64,000 bases of DNA from positions 62,001 to 126,000 of the forward strand of contig JAAOXG010000001.1 of assembly GCA_013036995.1 (NCBI GenBank), given 5' to 3'. Shown here piece after piece: positions 32,601 to 41,641 of the stretch. This DNA comes from Lacrimispora defluvii. Its GTDB lineage: Bacteria; Bacillota; Clostridia; Lachnospirales; Lachnospiraceae. Every line of letters begins with the position of its first letter. The stretch's first letter is position 1. The translations under genes and the position numbers were made by a program. The notes under the pieces were generated by a model that did not search any database, was not told the origin of the DNA, and was given only the letters and a program-made list of their open reading frames with translations.

Positions 32601-33029
32601 ATGGATAAAATCGTAGAACTACTTGCTCTTGCATGGGGAAGTACAATTATTAAACTTGTTATTTTAGCTGTAGTAATGGACACTTGCTTCGGCTGTATTA
32701 GAGCAATAAAGGAACATATGTTTAATAGCTGTTTTGGAATAGATGGCGCCATTCGCAAAGTATCAATGGTAGCCTCTCTGGCGTTTCTTTTGGTACTTGA
32801 TCAAATTATACATCTAAATTTAATTGGTTTCATTCCTGAAGCAATCCGGACCTATCTACCAGTTAATGCAATAGGTGTTGCAGAGTTCTTCGGCCTTCTA
32901 TACATAGCCTACGAACTGGTCAGTATTTTAAAAAACATGACATTATGCGGTCTACCCGTAAAACACATATGGGAAGCCATAAAGAAGTTCCTGTCACAGT
33001 ACACCGACGAGCTTCCTGACCGCACCTAA
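32601..33029 (+). CDS. phage lysis holin (toxin secretion/phage lysis holin family)
   Basis: A 142-residue membrane protein with AAGGAGAATAAAA before the ATG. Three to four hydrophobic helices are visible, including IIKLVILAVVMDTCFGCIRA, VSMVASLAFLLVLDQIIHL and GVAEFFGLLYIAYELVSIL. This layout and the ending match the holin_4_1 / TcdE-like family. The protein would permeabilise the membrane so the amidase downstream can reach peptidoglycan and release the particles. It is followed by a short gene and the endolysin gene. Confidence 0.88.
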   Translation: MDKIVELLALAWGSTIIKLVILAVVMDTCFGCIRAIKEHMFNSCFGIDGAIRKVSMVASLAFLLVLDQIIHLNLIGFIPEAIRTYLPVNAIGVAEFFGLLYIAYELVSILKNMTLCGLPVKHIWEAIKKFLSQYTDELPDRT

Positions 33030-33107
33030 AACTTACCAAGTGCACCGCCCCGTGACATTTTCCCCCTTTTCTTCATATGATAAATAGAAAGGGACAAGGT
33101 GATATCT

Positions 33108-33263
33108 ATGGTAAAAAGCGAATCAACCAAAGACATGAGCAACATCGAACTACTTGGAATACAGGAAAATCTTAAAAATTCCGATTATACAGAAATTGAA
33201 CGTTTCCGGGAATCCTTTGATGCAGATGACATGGGATTCTCGGGAAGAAGGGAGGGGATTTAA
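33108..33263 (+). CDS. short acidic protein between holin and endolysin
   Basis: A 51-residue ORF with a good ribosome binding site, AAGGTGAT. It reads MVKSESTKDMSNIELLGIQE and continues with YTEIERFRESFDADDMGFSG. It is soluble, acidic and without a recognised domain. Its stop codon directly abuts the GTG start of the amidase gene and its last codons carry the amidase ribosome binding site (AAGGGAGGGG). It may be a small regulatory or accessory lysis protein; function is unknown. Confidence 0.6.
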   Translation: MVKSESTKDMSNIELLGIQENLKNSDYTEIERFRESFDADDMGFSGRREGI

Positions 33264-34094
33264 GTGGAAATAAACAAACTTCTAACCCCATACAACTACA
33301 GTAACGGTGAACTAAGCCGTATTAAATATATTGTCATTCATTATGTAGGAGCGCTGGGAGGGGCAGAAGCAAACTGCAAATACTATGCCTCCCAGTATGT
33401 AGGCGCCAGCGCCCACTACTTTGTAGGCTTTTCCGGAGAAATCTGGCAATCCGTTGAAGACAAAAACATCGCATGGCACTGTGGAGCCAAAACCTATATC
33501 CATCCAGAATGCCGTAATAGCAACAGCATTGGTATCGAGCTGTGCGTCAGAAATAAAGGCAGCCAGTCTGACACAAGCAGAGACTGGTACTTTGAAGACG
33601 CAACCGTGGCTTCAGCTAAAAAATTGACCATAAATCTGATGGAAAAATACGGAATCAGAGAAGATCACGTAATCCGTCACTACGACGTGACCGGAAAAAT
33701 CTGCCCCAATCCTTATGTATACAACAATACCATTCACACCTGGGAAGATTTTAAGGATTCTCTTTTATCCGCAGCAGAAGTAAAATCCGGCTGGGTGGAA
33801 GATGAGAACGGATGGAGATTTTATTTAGGGAATACAGGAGATTATGTGAAAAATGACTGGTATCAGGATGGAGATACCTGGTATTGGTTTGACGAAGCCG
33901 GTTATATGGTGAAAGATACCTGGAAAACTGCAAGTGACGGAAAGTGGTATTATTTAGACAGTGCCGGGAAAATGGCAAAAGACCAGTGGGTGATCTGGAA
34001 AAATGAACTTTACCGATTAACAGCTGACGGCAGTATGTATGAGGGTGAGCTGCACTTAAAGTCAGACCAGAATGGCGCACTTCAGATCCAATAA
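33264..34094 (+). CDS. N-acetylmuramoyl-L-alanine amidase endolysin with cell-wall-binding repeats
   Basis: A 276-residue lytic enzyme starting at GTG 33264. Residues 1-165 form an amidase_2 (PGRP-like) domain with the zinc ligands visible in YIVIHYVGALGG, HYFVGFSGEIWQ, WHCGAKTY and RHYDVTGKICPNPY. Residues 170-260 hold choline-binding-type repeats (GWVEDENGWRFYLGNTGDYV, WYQDGDTWYWFDEAGYMVKD, GKWYYLDSAGKMAKDQWV). It cleaves the lactoyl-alanine bond of peptidoglycan to lyse the producer cell. It is the last gene of the cassette. Absence of a signal peptide fits holin-dependent release. Confidence 0.92.
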   Translation: MEINKLLTPYNYSNGELSRIKYIVIHYVGALGGAEANCKYYASQYVGASAHYFVGFSGEIWQSVEDKNIAWHCGAKTYIHPECRNSNSIGIELCVRNKGSQSDTSRDWYFEDATVASAKKLTINLMEKYGIREDHVIRHYDVTGKICPNPYVYNNTIHTWEDFKDSLLSAAEVKSGWVEDENGWRFYLGNTGDYVKNDWYQDGDTWYWFDEAGYMVKDTWKTASDGKWYYLDSAGKMAKDQWVIWKNELYRLTADGSMYEGELHLKSDQNGALQIQ

Positions 34095-34100
34095 GAACCT

Positions 34101-34129
34101 GGCGGGATCCAATAAAACGAGATCCCGCC
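34101..34129. terminator. hairpin after the endolysin gene
   Basis: A perfect 9-bp stem, GGCGGGATC with GATCCCGCC, closes an 11-nt loop 7 bp after the amidase stop. No T tract follows on either strand, so efficient termination is uncertain. Confidence 0.5.
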
Positions 34130-34133
34130 AAAC

Positions 34134-34170
34134 CAAAAAATCCCATTCAGCGGGTTAGTCTGAATGGGAT
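34134..34170 (-). terminator. rho-independent terminator of rpsT
   Basis: A perfect 11-bp stem, ATCCCATTCAG with CTGAATGGGAT, around a 9-nt loop, followed on the minus strand by six T residues. Confidence 0.88.
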
Positions 34171-34186
34171 AAATATCGTTTATGAA

Positions 34187-34450
34187 TTAAGCCATTGCGT
34201 TAACAGCTTTAGAGATTCTGGATACTTTTCTGGAAGCGTTATTCTTATGATATACGCCTTTAGTAGCAGCTTTGTCGATCTCTGTAATAGCACTTACTAA
34301 TAATGCCTGGGCAGCAGCCTTGTCACCGGCAGTAATAGCAGATTCCACTTTCTTAATGGATGTTTTCACTTTGGATCTGATCGCTTTGTTTCTAGCAGCC
34401 TTAGTTTCGTTAACTAAGATTCTTTTCTTTGCAGATTTAATGTTAGCCAA
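34187..34450 (-). CDS. rpsT: 30S ribosomal protein S20, TTG start
   Basis: A small basic ribosomal protein of 87 residues that binds 16S rRNA early in 30S assembly. The frame could be extended to an upstream ATG at 34465, but the S20 N-terminus is ANIKSAKKRI, preceded here by a TTG codon at 34450 with GGAGGTG at the right distance. I therefore take TTG as the start. E. coli rpsT also starts with UUG, which limits its translation. The alternating Lys/Ala-rich helices and the ASRKVSRISKAVNAMA end are typical. It faces away from gpr and marks the right border of the tailocin insertion. Confidence 0.95.
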   Translation of the reverse strand: MANIKSAKKRILVNETKAARNKAIRSKVKTSIKKVESAITAGDKAAAQALLVSAITEIDKAATKGVYHKNNASRKVSRISKAVNAMA

Positions 34451-34628
34451 TCTGTACACCTCCAATAAAATGTAATATGATTTATTCTTTGTTTTGCATC
34501 AAAGCCTGGACACGGACAGTTCAATGTAAACATACTTTTATATTCTAGCTAATTTCGGTACATATGTCAATACATAATTCCTGCTTTTTTGCAGAAAATA
34601 CCTTAGAAATGCTGGAAAGGAGGAAGAA

Positions 34629-35606
34629 ATGGAAAACACATTTGAAGTACGTACAGACCTTGCAGTTGAAGAAAAAGAAAGTTTTCCTGGTGACGGCGGA
34701 GAAATATCAGGAGTATCATTAAGGGAATGGCATCGGGCTGACAGCCGGATTAAAATGACAGAGGTAAAAATTCTTGATGAAAAAGGTTCAAAAGCCATGG
34801 GAAAACCCATTGGAACCTATATTACCCTGGAGGCAGACCAGCTGTCTTTAAAGGATGAGGATTATCACAGAGAGGTATCGAAGGAACTCTCAGCCCAGAT
34901 ATCCAAGCTGCTTGAAGGTAAAGATTTCACAAAACCCAATTTTCATGTATTGGTGGCAGGACTTGGTAACTCATCTGTAACTCCCGATTCCCTGGGACCG
35001 AGGGTTCTTAATAATCTCCAGGTCACCAGACATCTAAAAGTTCAGTATGGAGAAGATTTCTGGCGTGGAAAAACCATGCCTGTGATCAGTGGGATTGCAC
35101 CAGGCGTTATGGCCCAGACAGGTATGGAGACAGCCGAGATTTTAAAAGGTATTATTAAAGAAACAAAACCCGATCTTATTATTGCAATTGATGCTCTGGC
35201 TGCAAGAAGCGTAAAACGTCTTGGGACAACCATACAGCTTACAGATACCGGAATTCATCCGGGCTCCGGAGTGGGGAATCACCGCAACAGCTTAACAAAA
35301 GAAAGCTTAGGGGTACCTGTCATGGCAATCGGCGTACCTACTGTGGTAGGGGCTGCTGCAATCGTCCATGATACAGTGACAACCTTAATCCGGGCACTGT
35401 CAGAAAATATGGAAACCAAAGGAATGGGAGATTTTATGGAAAATCTAAATTCTGATGAACAGTATGATCTGATCCGGGAACTTTTAGAGCCGGAATTCGG
35501 ACCGCTTTATGTAACCCCTCCAGATATTGATGAAACTGTGAAAGAATTAAGCTTTACCATTTCCGAGGGGATCCACATGACCTTTTTGGGACAGGAAGTT
35601 TCGTAG
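34629..35606 (+). CDS. gpr: germination protease GPR
   Basis: A 325-residue A25-family protease that degrades small acid-soluble proteins at spore germination. The propeptide and mature N-terminus FEVRTDLAVEEKE is characteristic; activation of the zymogen occurs near here. The core segments VLVAGLGNSSVTPDSLGPRV and IAIDALAARSVKRLGTTIQL are conserved, followed by TDTGIHPGSGVGNHR and VMAIGVPTVVGAAAI. The AGGAGG ribosome binding site precedes ATG 34629. It is adjacent to spoIIP, the conserved gpr-spoIIP pair, and indicates a spore former. Forespore (sigma-G) expression is expected from the family; I did not resolve the promoter. Confidence 0.97.
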   Translation: MENTFEVRTDLAVEEKESFPGDGGEISGVSLREWHRADSRIKMTEVKILDEKGSKAMGKPIGTYITLEADQLSLKDEDYHREVSKELSAQISKLLEGKDFTKPNFHVLVAGLGNSSVTPDSLGPRVLNNLQVTRHLKVQYGEDFWRGKTMPVISGIAPGVMAQTGMETAEILKGIIKETKPDLIIAIDALAARSVKRLGTTIQLTDTGIHPGSGVGNHRNSLTKESLGVPVMAIGVPTVVGAAAIVHDTVTTLIRALSENMETKGMGDFMENLNSDEQYDLIRELLEPEFGPLYVTPPDIDETVKELSFTISEGIHMTFLGQEVS

Positions 35607-35661
35607 TAAACAGCCACCTTTCTGCATAGTATATTATAATCAAGAATGCAGGAAGGCGGCT

Positions 35662-37044
35662 ATGAAACAGAGCAGTGAACGATTGAACCGGATAATTAAA
35701 AAATTAATGATTACAGTAAGCCTGATTCTGGCCGTTTTTTTGAGTCTGAAAGAAGCTTCCCAGGCAGCAGGCAGGCTGGATTTAAAAGATATTCAAAACT
35801 GGATAGGAGAGGGCGTTGCAGAAAGCGCCTCTATCATCTGGCGTTACCAGTATCCTGCTTCCGTATGGGAACAGGAAGGGGAAGGCGGGAAGATACTGTA
35901 TCAGGAAAAATCACTTGGAAGTCTGTTTTGTGGTTTTTTCTTCAGCCATTCCCCCTTATCCCGGTATACAAATAAAAGCGGAACATCAGCAGATTATTAC
36001 GGAGAAGATGATCCTGCCTACAGGAGTTATTTAGAAAGTGGAAAGTTTTATGAGGAACACAGCTTTCTTCTATATGATGGGGGAGAAGAGAGCGGAGAAG
36101 ACGGAAGCGTAAATGCCGGCGCACCCAAGGTTTCCCAGGAGACACCGGAAAGCCAGGCGGCTGCAGAACCGCCAAAACAGGAAATGGCCAAAGAGCCCCA
36201 ACAGCCCATACCTGCCAGTGGGGAAAAAAATTCTGCAATGACCTGCGCATCAAGCAGTATCTGGCCCATTGTGGGAACTACCTACCGGAAGGAGCAGCTG
36301 GCAGATTATGATTATATGATGAAGCATTTTTACAGTGTTCATACCTCAACCACGGCTGGACGGGATTTAATGAAAGCCGATCAGTTTCTTTCAGAGAAAT
36401 TTACTCTGGAAGGAGGAAATGACAAACCCCAGATTTTAATCTACCACACCCATTCCCAGGAAGAATATACTGATTTTGCGTCTGGTAATAAGGAAGCAAC
36501 GGTAGTGGGAATCGGAAGCTATTTAACCCAGCTGTTAACAGCAAAGGGCTACAATGTCATTCACGATACCTCTGTTTATGATTTGCAAAATGGAAAGCTG
36601 GACAGAAACAAAGCATATACATACGCCCTTGACGGCATTACCAGAATACTTCAGGATAATCCGTCTATTGAAGTGATCCTGGATATACACCGGGATGGAG
36701 TAAACAGTGATCTGCATATGGTGAATAAGGTCAATGGGAAAATGACAGCTCCGGTTATGTTTTTTAACGGAGTAAGCCAGACTCCCGAAGGTCCCATTGA
36801 ATATCTGCCCAATCCGTACAGAGAGAAGAATCTGGCTTTCAGCTTTCAGATGCAGCTGGACAGCGCAGCCTATTTCCCTGGGCTCACCCGCAAGATTTAC
36901 ATAAAAGGGCTACGATATAACCAGCATTTAAGAGCCAGATCCGCTTTGATTGAAGTCGGCGCCCAGACCAATTCCTACCAGGAAGCATTAAATGCCATGG
37001 AACCCCTTTCAGAGGTTTTGGATATGGTCTTAAAAGGTAATTAA
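35662..37044 (+). CDS. spoIIP: stage II sporulation protein P
   Basis: A 460-residue membrane-anchored peptidoglycan hydrolase needed for engulfment, acting with SpoIID and SpoIIM. The N-terminal helix at residues 12-32 anchors it outside. A long Pro/Glu-rich linker follows (about residues 140-200). The amidase/endopeptidase domain begins near residue 245 with the motifs PQILIYHTHSQEEY, VILDIHRDGVNS and LIEVGAQTNSYQEALNAM, including the catalytic His and Glu. Order gpr-spoIIP-lepA-hemW is the usual clostridial arrangement. Expression by sigma-E in the mother cell is expected from the family. Confidence 0.95.
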   Translation: MKQSSERLNRIIKKLMITVSLILAVFLSLKEASQAAGRLDLKDIQNWIGEGVAESASIIWRYQYPASVWEQEGEGGKILYQEKSLGSLFCGFFFSHSPLSRYTNKSGTSADYYGEDDPAYRSYLESGKFYEEHSFLLYDGGEESGEDGSVNAGAPKVSQETPESQAAAEPPKQEMAKEPQQPIPASGEKNSAMTCASSSIWPIVGTTYRKEQLADYDYMMKHFYSVHTSTTAGRDLMKADQFLSEKFTLEGGNDKPQILIYHTHSQEEYTDFASGNKEATVVGIGSYLTQLLTAKGYNVIHDTSVYDLQNGKLDRNKAYTYALDGITRILQDNPSIEVILDIHRDGVNSDLHMVNKVNGKMTAPVMFFNGVSQTPEGPIEYLPNPYREKNLAFSFQMQLDSAAYFPGLTRKIYIKGLRYNQHLRARSALIEVGAQTNSYQEALNAMEPLSEVLDMVLKGN

Positions 37045-37060
37045 CAAACAACATAGTAGT

Positions 37061-37108
37061 AAATAAAAAAGCTGGAAGCCTGTTATGTTATCAGACTTAT
37101 CCAGCTTT
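37061..37108 (-). terminator. terminator-like hairpin on the minus strand downstream of spoIIP
   Basis: AAAGCTGGA pairs with TCCAGCTTT (9 bp). Read on the minus strand, six consecutive T residues follow the stem, then ATTT. No minus-strand coding gene nearby is convincing, so it may end an antisense RNA that covers the leader of the small toxin-like gene, or it may act partly on spoIIP. Confidence 0.5.
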
Positions 37109-37149
37109 GCGTCTTCTCTGAAAATATAATCTGCAGAGGGGAAAATCAA

Positions 37150-37178
37150 TTGCATGTTAAATTGGGATATGTTACCAT
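37150..37178 (+). promoter_or_regulatory. possible promoter of the small membrane peptide gene
   Basis: TTGCAT, 17 bp, TACCAT, about 72 bp upstream of the peptide start codon. The -10 matches four of six consensus bases. Confidence 0.4.
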
Positions 37179-37250
37179 AAGAACATGAAACAATCGTGTC
37201 ACTGCAGGGGCGTAGGCCTTCCATCATTACATAGATGGGAGGTGATGTGA

Positions 37251-37334
37251 ATGAAATATGACTTTAAAGACCTTATGGCTTTTGGTACATTCATTTTAGC
37301 ATTGCTTACCTTTATTTTTATTAATTGTAAGTAA
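37251..37334 (+). CDS. 27-residue hydrophobic peptide, holin-like type I toxin candidate
   Basis: A very short gene with a strong ribosome binding site, GGAGGTGATG, just ahead of the ATG. The peptide MKYDFKDLMAFGTFILALLT plus FIFINCK has a charged N-terminus and a single transmembrane helix with the 'FGTFILALL' core that I associate with the putative holin-like toxin family of type I toxin-antitoxin loci in Firmicutes. Such toxins are normally silenced by an antisense RNA. The region downstream (37364-37452) is rich in inverted repeats, as in those loci. It stands alone between spoIIP and lepA. The antitoxin RNA is not proven. Confidence 0.65.
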   Translation: MKYDFKDLMAFGTFILALLTFIFINCK

Positions 37335-37363
37335 TATTTTCTATCAAATCCTGGAAACAGGAA

Positions 37364-37452
37364 ATAGAAAACCCACCCTTGTATACTTTGGACGGTAGCA
37401 AGGATGGATTTCTATCATTGTCATTGGCCAACCCCTTGTAATGGGGCGGTTG
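37364..37452. other. structured 3' region of the toxin-like locus
   Basis: An imperfect inverted repeat (AATAGAAAACCCACCCTTG with CAAGGATGGATTTCTAT) spans about 37364-37415. A second CCCC/GGGG plus CAA/TTG hairpin lies at 37429-37452 and is followed by a T-rich stretch. This could be the mRNA terminator and the overlap region with an antitoxin RNA. Confidence 0.45.
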
Positions 37453-37616
37453 TTTCTTTACTATTATTCTAATACATAATTCCTGTATTTGCAAGCGAAA
37501 ATAGTAACAGGAAATGTATATGATTCAGGGAATTCAACGCTTTCCCGGTGGACAACCGTTAATTTTAATGGTATATTTGAAGACACCAGAAACATCAGAA
37601 AAGAGGATTATATTTT

Positions 37617-39431
37617 ATGGCAGCTGCCCAGCAGAATAGAATACGTAATTTTTGCATTATTGCTCATATTGATCATGGAAAATCAACTCTCGCAGACAGA
37701 ATTATTGAGAAAACAGGACTGCTGACAAGCAGAGAGATGCAGGCTCAGATTCTTGATAATATGGATCTGGAACGGGAGCGTGGAATAACCATCAAGGCCC
37801 AGGCAGTTCGTACTGTTTATAAGGCAAATGACGGACAGGAATACATTTTCAACATGATTGACACACCGGGTCATGTTGACTTTAATTATGAGGTTTCAAG
37901 AAGTCTTGCAGCCTGTGACGGCGCTGTATTGGTAGTAGATGCCTCCCAGGGAATTGAAGCCCAGACTCTTGCAAACGTTTATATGGCACTGGATCACGAT
38001 CTGGATGTATTTCCAGTATTAAATAAAATCGACCTTCCCAGTGCGGAGCCGGAGCGGGTAGTGGAGGAGATTGAAGATGTGATCGGCATCGAAGCTCATG
38101 ATGCACCCAGAATCTCCGCCAAGACAGGTCTCAATGTAGAGGCGGTACTGGAAGCGATTGTTGAGAAAATACCAGCTCCTGCAGGTGATCCGGAAGCTCC
38201 CCTTCAGGCTCTGATTTTCGATTCCCTTTATGATTCCTATAAAGGAGTCATCGTATTCTTCCGCGTAAAAGAAGGAACGGTTAAAAAAGGAGATAAAGTG
38301 CGAATGATGGCCACCGGTGCGGTGGAAGAGGTAGTGGAAGTGGGATATTTCGGGGCAGGCCAGTTTTTGCCCTGTGAAGAATTATCTGCAGGAATGGTTG
38401 GATATTTAACTGCCAGTATCAAAAACGTAAAGGATACGGCAGTGGGAGATACCATTACCCATGCTGACAGACCATGCAAGCAGGCTCTTCCTGGTTATAA
38501 AAAGGTAACATCCATGGTGTACTGCGGTCTGTATCCTTCCGACGGAGCCCGTTACAATGATCTTCGTGATGCGCTTGAAAAGCTTCAGCTTAACGACGCT
38601 TCCTTATTCTTTGAGCCGGAGACGTCACTTGCCCTTGGCTTTGGTTTCCGCTGCGGATTCTTGGGACTTCTTCATCTGGAGGTAATCCAGGAACGTCTGG
38701 AACGGGAATATAATTTAGATCTTGTGACGACTGCACCTGGCGTAGTCTATCATGTGTTCAAAAAGAATGGGGAGAAGCTGGAACTGACAAACCCCTCCAA
38801 TCTTCCTGATCCTACTGAGATTGAATATATGGAGGAGCCCATTGTCAGCGCAGAAATTATGGTAACTACAGAATTTGTAGGAGCCATTATGAAGCTTTGT
38901 CAGGAACGCCGTGGTGTTTATCTTGGAATGGAATATATGGAAGCTACCAGAGCATTGTTAAAATATGAACTTCCGTTAAATGAAATCATCTACGATTTCT
39001 TTGATGCACTGAAATCCCGTTCCAGAGGCTATGCTTCCTTCGATTACGAGCTGAAAGGCTATGAAAAGTCTGAACTGGTAAAGCTGGATATATTAGTCAA
39101 CAAGGAAGAAGTGGATGCACTTTCCTTTATTGTACATGCAGAATCCGCCTATGAGCGCGGCAGAAGAATGTGTGAAAAGCTGAAAGATGAGATCCCCAGA
39201 CAGCTTTTTGAAATTCCCATTCAGGCAGCCATCGGCGGCAAGATCATTGCCCGTGAGACAGTAAAAGCCATGAGAAAAGATGTACTTGCCAAATGTTACG
39301 GCGGTGATATTTCACGTAAGAAAAAACTTCTTGAAAAGCAGAAAGAAGGTAAAAAACGTATGCGCCAGGTCGGTAACGTTGAGATACCGCAGAAGGCATT
39401 TATGAGCGTACTGAAATTAGATGATGAATAA
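37617..39431 (+). CDS. lepA: elongation factor 4 (LepA)
   Basis: A 604-residue ribosomal GTPase that back-translocates or remodels stalled ribosomes. The GTPase domain holds [15 protein letters not shown] (P-loop), the switch residues [16 protein letters not shown] and NKIDLP. Domain II and the elongation-factor domain follow, and the LepA-specific C-terminal domain is at about residues 490-604 ([20 protein letters not shown]). Length is typical. The start has AGAGGA upstream. It overlaps the hemW gene by 11 nt, the conserved lepA-hemW pairing. Confidence 0.97.
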   Translation: MAAAQQNRIRNFCIIAHIDHGKSTLADRIIEKTGLLTSREMQAQILDNMDLERERGITIKAQAVRTVYKANDGQEYIFNMIDTPGHVDFNYEVSRSLAACDGAVLVVDASQGIEAQTLANVYMALDHDLDVFPVLNKIDLPSAEPERVVEEIEDVIGIEAHDAPRISAKTGLNVEAVLEAIVEKIPAPAGDPEAPLQALIFDSLYDSYKGVIVFFRVKEGTVKKGDKVRMMATGAVEEVVEVGYFGAGQFLPCEELSAGMVGYLTASIKNVKDTAVGDTITHADRPCKQALPGYKKVTSMVYCGLYPSDGARYNDLRDALEKLQLNDASLFFEPETSLALGFGFRCGFLGLLHLEVIQERLEREYNLDLVTTAPGVVYHVFKKNGEKLELTNPSNLPDPTEIEYMEEPIVSAEIMVTTEFVGAIMKLCQERRGVYLGMEYMEATRALLKYELPLNEIIYDFFDALKSRSRGYASFDYELKGYEKSELVKLDILVNKEEVDALSFIVHAESAYERGRRMCEKLKDEIPRQLFEIPIQAAIGGKIIARETVKAMRKDVLAKCYGGDISRKKKLLEKQKEGKKRMRQVGNVEIPQKAFMSVLKLDDE

Positions 39432-40635
39432 AAAAAATATGGAACTTTACGTGCACATCCCGTTTTGTGCACGTAAATGCGCTTACTGTGATTTCTTATC
39501 ATTTCCCGGAAACAAACGGATACAGCAGGAATATACAGAACAGCTGCTGGAAGAGATAAAATACCAGAGTGCATATACCAGAGAATATCAGGTCATCAGT
39601 ATATTTATCGGGGGAGGGACGCCTTCTATTCTGGAAACAAATCAGATGACTGCCATTCTTAACGCGTTAAACAGTCAGTTTGACATACATCCGGAGGCGG
39701 AGATTACCCTGGAGGCCAATCCGGGAACCGTTACCTCAGAGGCACTCATTCAGTACAAACGTGCCGGAGTAAACAGGATCAGTATGGGACTTCAGTCAGC
39801 TGACGATAAAGAGCTTGGCTATCTTGGCAGAATACACACCTACGACGAGTTTTTAAAAAGCTATCAGAGAGTGCGCATGGCAGGATTTGACAACGTAAAT
39901 GTGGACTTAATCTCGGCCATTCCCGGCCAGACAGTGGAATCCTGGAAGAATACATTAAAAAAGGTTACCATGTTAAAGCCAGAGCATATATCGGCCTACA
40001 GCCTCATCGTTGAGGAAGGAACCCCGTTCTATGACCGTTATGGAGATCATGTGGAGATGGATAATGATTCTATGACAAGAGAGGAACGGAGGCGTCTGAT
40101 GTCTCTTCCTGAGCTCCCTGACGAAGACATGGAAAGAGAGATGTATTATCTGACCAGAGAGTTCTTAAAGGAACAGGGATATGAGCGTTACGAGATTTCC
40201 AACTATTCCAGAAAAGGATATGAATGCAGACATAACATCGGCTACTGGACAGGGGTGGAATATTTAGGTCTGGGACTTGGAGCTTCTTCCTATATGGAAG
40301 GCTGCCGTTTTCATAACACAGCCAGTTATCAGAATTATATCAATGGCAGCTTTGGAAGAAAAGAAGAGTTTGACAATCTTTTAAGACAGGAGTTTGAACA
40401 CCTCTCCATGGAAGAAAAGATGGAAGAGTTTATGTTTTTAGGTCTCCGCCTGATAGAAGGAGTATCTGCTCATGGTTTTGTCAGCAGTTTCGGCCAGAAT
40501 ATACGCCATGTATATGGAACAATCCTTGATAAACTGGAGCAGGAAGGCCTGATGGAGTTAAAGGAAGGATTTTACCGGCTTACAGAACGGGGAATTGATA
40601 TCAGCAATTACGTGATGAGCCAGTTTTTGTTATAA
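39421..40635 (+). CDS. hemW: HemW-like radical SAM heme chaperone
   Basis: A 404-residue radical SAM protein related to oxygen-independent coproporphyrinogen oxidase but of the HemW type. It has the cluster motif [10 protein letters not shown] near residue 17, GGGTPSILE, a PGQTVESW segment and the C-terminal HemN-like domain with [19 protein letters not shown]. HemW binds heme and a 4Fe-4S cluster and delivers heme to target proteins. ATG at 39421 and 39424 are both possible starts within the lepA C-terminal codons. It ends before a bidirectional terminator. Confidence 0.93.
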   Translation: MMNKKNMELYVHIPFCARKCAYCDFLSFPGNKRIQQEYTEQLLEEIKYQSAYTREYQVISIFIGGGTPSILETNQMTAILNALNSQFDIHPEAEITLEANPGTVTSEALIQYKRAGVNRISMGLQSADDKELGYLGRIHTYDEFLKSYQRVRMAGFDNVNVDLISAIPGQTVESWKNTLKKVTMLKPEHISAYSLIVEEGTPFYDRYGDHVEMDNDSMTREERRRLMSLPELPDEDMEREMYYLTREFLKEQGYERYEISNYSRKGYECRHNIGYWTGVEYLGLGLGASSYMEGCRFHNTASYQNYINGSFGRKEEFDNLLRQEFEHLSMEEKMEEFMFLGLRLIEGVSAHGFVSSFGQNIRHVYGTILDKLEQEGLMELKEGFYRLTERGIDISNYVMSQFLL

Positions 40636-40640
40636 CATAA

Positions 40641-40682
40641 GGGGCCTGCAAAGAGAGAACAATACTTTCTTTGCAGACCCCC
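40641..40682. terminator. bidirectional terminator between hemW and the convergent 3D-domain gene
   Basis: GGGGCCTGCAAAGA pairs with TCTTTGCAGACCCC (13 pairs, one mismatch) and closes a 13-nt loop. A T-rich tail (CTATTTTATT) follows on the plus strand. Confidence 0.78.
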
Positions 40683-40702
40683 TATTTTATTATAAAGCTT
40701 CA

Positions 40703-41413
40703 TCACTGAACCAGAAAAACCTCCATATTCCTGGTGCCATAAGCCCGGGTCTCCCCATGGGTATTAAAAAAGATATCAATATGATTCCCTCTTACCCCAC
40801 TTCCGCAGTCCTCAGCCGTATAAATCACTCCCCCGATCATAAGACGGCTTCCATAAGGAATCACTCTTGGATCAACGGAAATGGTATGGCCTGCGGTGGC
40901 GATGGTACCCGTACTGGTTCTTCCTCCCCATCTGCCTGAGCAGCCTCTGCATGGGCAGTAAGCTGTGGTTCTGAACATTCCAAGGGAACGAAGCCCGTTT
41001 GAAGAAGCAAAAGAACCAACACCATACACTCTGGAGCCGGAAAGCTTCTGTCCGCCGGCATAAGCTTCCACAAGATAGGAGCCATCCCCATAACTGTTCC
41101 AGGGAGCGGATACTTCAAAACCGTAATTACCAGTGCCGGTGCCCTGATCAGCCAGATCCTCTCTGTATTTCGATGCAGAAGCAGTCAGTTCCCCCACAAC
41201 ACTTCCGGTTGCCTGATTGGTAATGATGACCTTAACCTCCTGGGTAGAAGAGGGATCTGAGCTGTTCCAGGCCCATCCCCGTATGCTGGTTTCATCCGCA
41301 CCGTCTATAATCCCCGGAGTCTGTCCTGCAAGGATATAAGTGGGTGATATCGTATAAAATGCTATCATTAGTAATGTTCCGAGGAACCATTGTAATTTCT
41401 TTGTTTTTTTCAT
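40703..41413 (-). CDS. secreted 3D-domain protein with N-terminal Ig-like module
   Basis: A 236-residue secreted protein. Residues 1-29 form a signal peptide (KKTKKLQWFLGTLLMIAFYT). A beta-sandwich module follows (about 35-125, GIIDGADETSIRGWAWNSSD), which recalls an Ig-like module, then a 3D domain (about 140-236) with FRTTAYCPCRGCSGRWGG, IPYGSRLMIGGVIYTAEDCG and GNHIDIFF. 3D domains carry three conserved Asp residues and resemble the RpfB/MltA-type double-psi barrel catalytic fold of wall hydrolases. Ribosome binding site AAAGGAAG. It is tandem with a second 3D-domain gene on the same strand, but a terminator separates them. Confidence 0.88.
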   Translation of the reverse strand: MKKTKKLQWFLGTLLMIAFYTISPTYILAGQTPGIIDGADETSIRGWAWNSSDPSSTQEVKVIITNQATGSVVGELTASASKYREDLADQGTGTGNYGFEVSAPWNSYGDGSYLVEAYAGGQKLSGSRVYGVGSFASSNGLRSLGMFRTTAYCPCRGCSGRWGGRTSTGTIATAGHTISVDPRVIPYGSRLMIGGVIYTAEDCGSGVRGNHIDIFFNTHGETRAYGTRNMEVFLVQ

Positions 41414-41580
41414 GTAATAATTACTTCCTTTCTTTTTTACAAAAAGTACATATAAATTAATATAATATAAATATATGTAACAGTTTTGTAATAAATGAGG
41501 TACAAGTAATTATTTTACACTTTTTTCCAAATTTGTCAAGTTTTTATAGCTTTATGTACCCGCAGCAGGATTTTCTACAT

Positions 41581-41620
41581 AAAAAAAGCTGCCGGAAAGG
41601 GAGAAATCCGCTTTCCGGCA
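41581..41620 (-). terminator. rho-independent terminator of the 41642 gene
   Basis: A perfect 10-bp stem, TGCCGGAAAG with CTTTCCGGCA, around an 11-nt loop, followed on the minus strand by seven T residues a few bases beyond the stem. Confidence 0.88.
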
Positions 41621-41641
41621 ACATATATGGATAATGATTTA

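Noticed and set aside
17727-34094. Complete integrated prophage
   Set aside because: No integrase, terminase, portal, capsid, scaffold or replication gene is visible; only tail, regulation and lysis genes.
34101-34170. Attachment-site core repeats flanking the tailocin
   Set aside because: The inverted repeats near 34101 and 34140 are terminators, and I found no matching direct repeat near 17400.
37030-37227. Minus-strand ORF of 65 residues beside the toxin-like gene
   Set aside because: It lacks a good ribosome binding site and protein-like composition; the strand more plausibly carries an antisense RNA, if anything.
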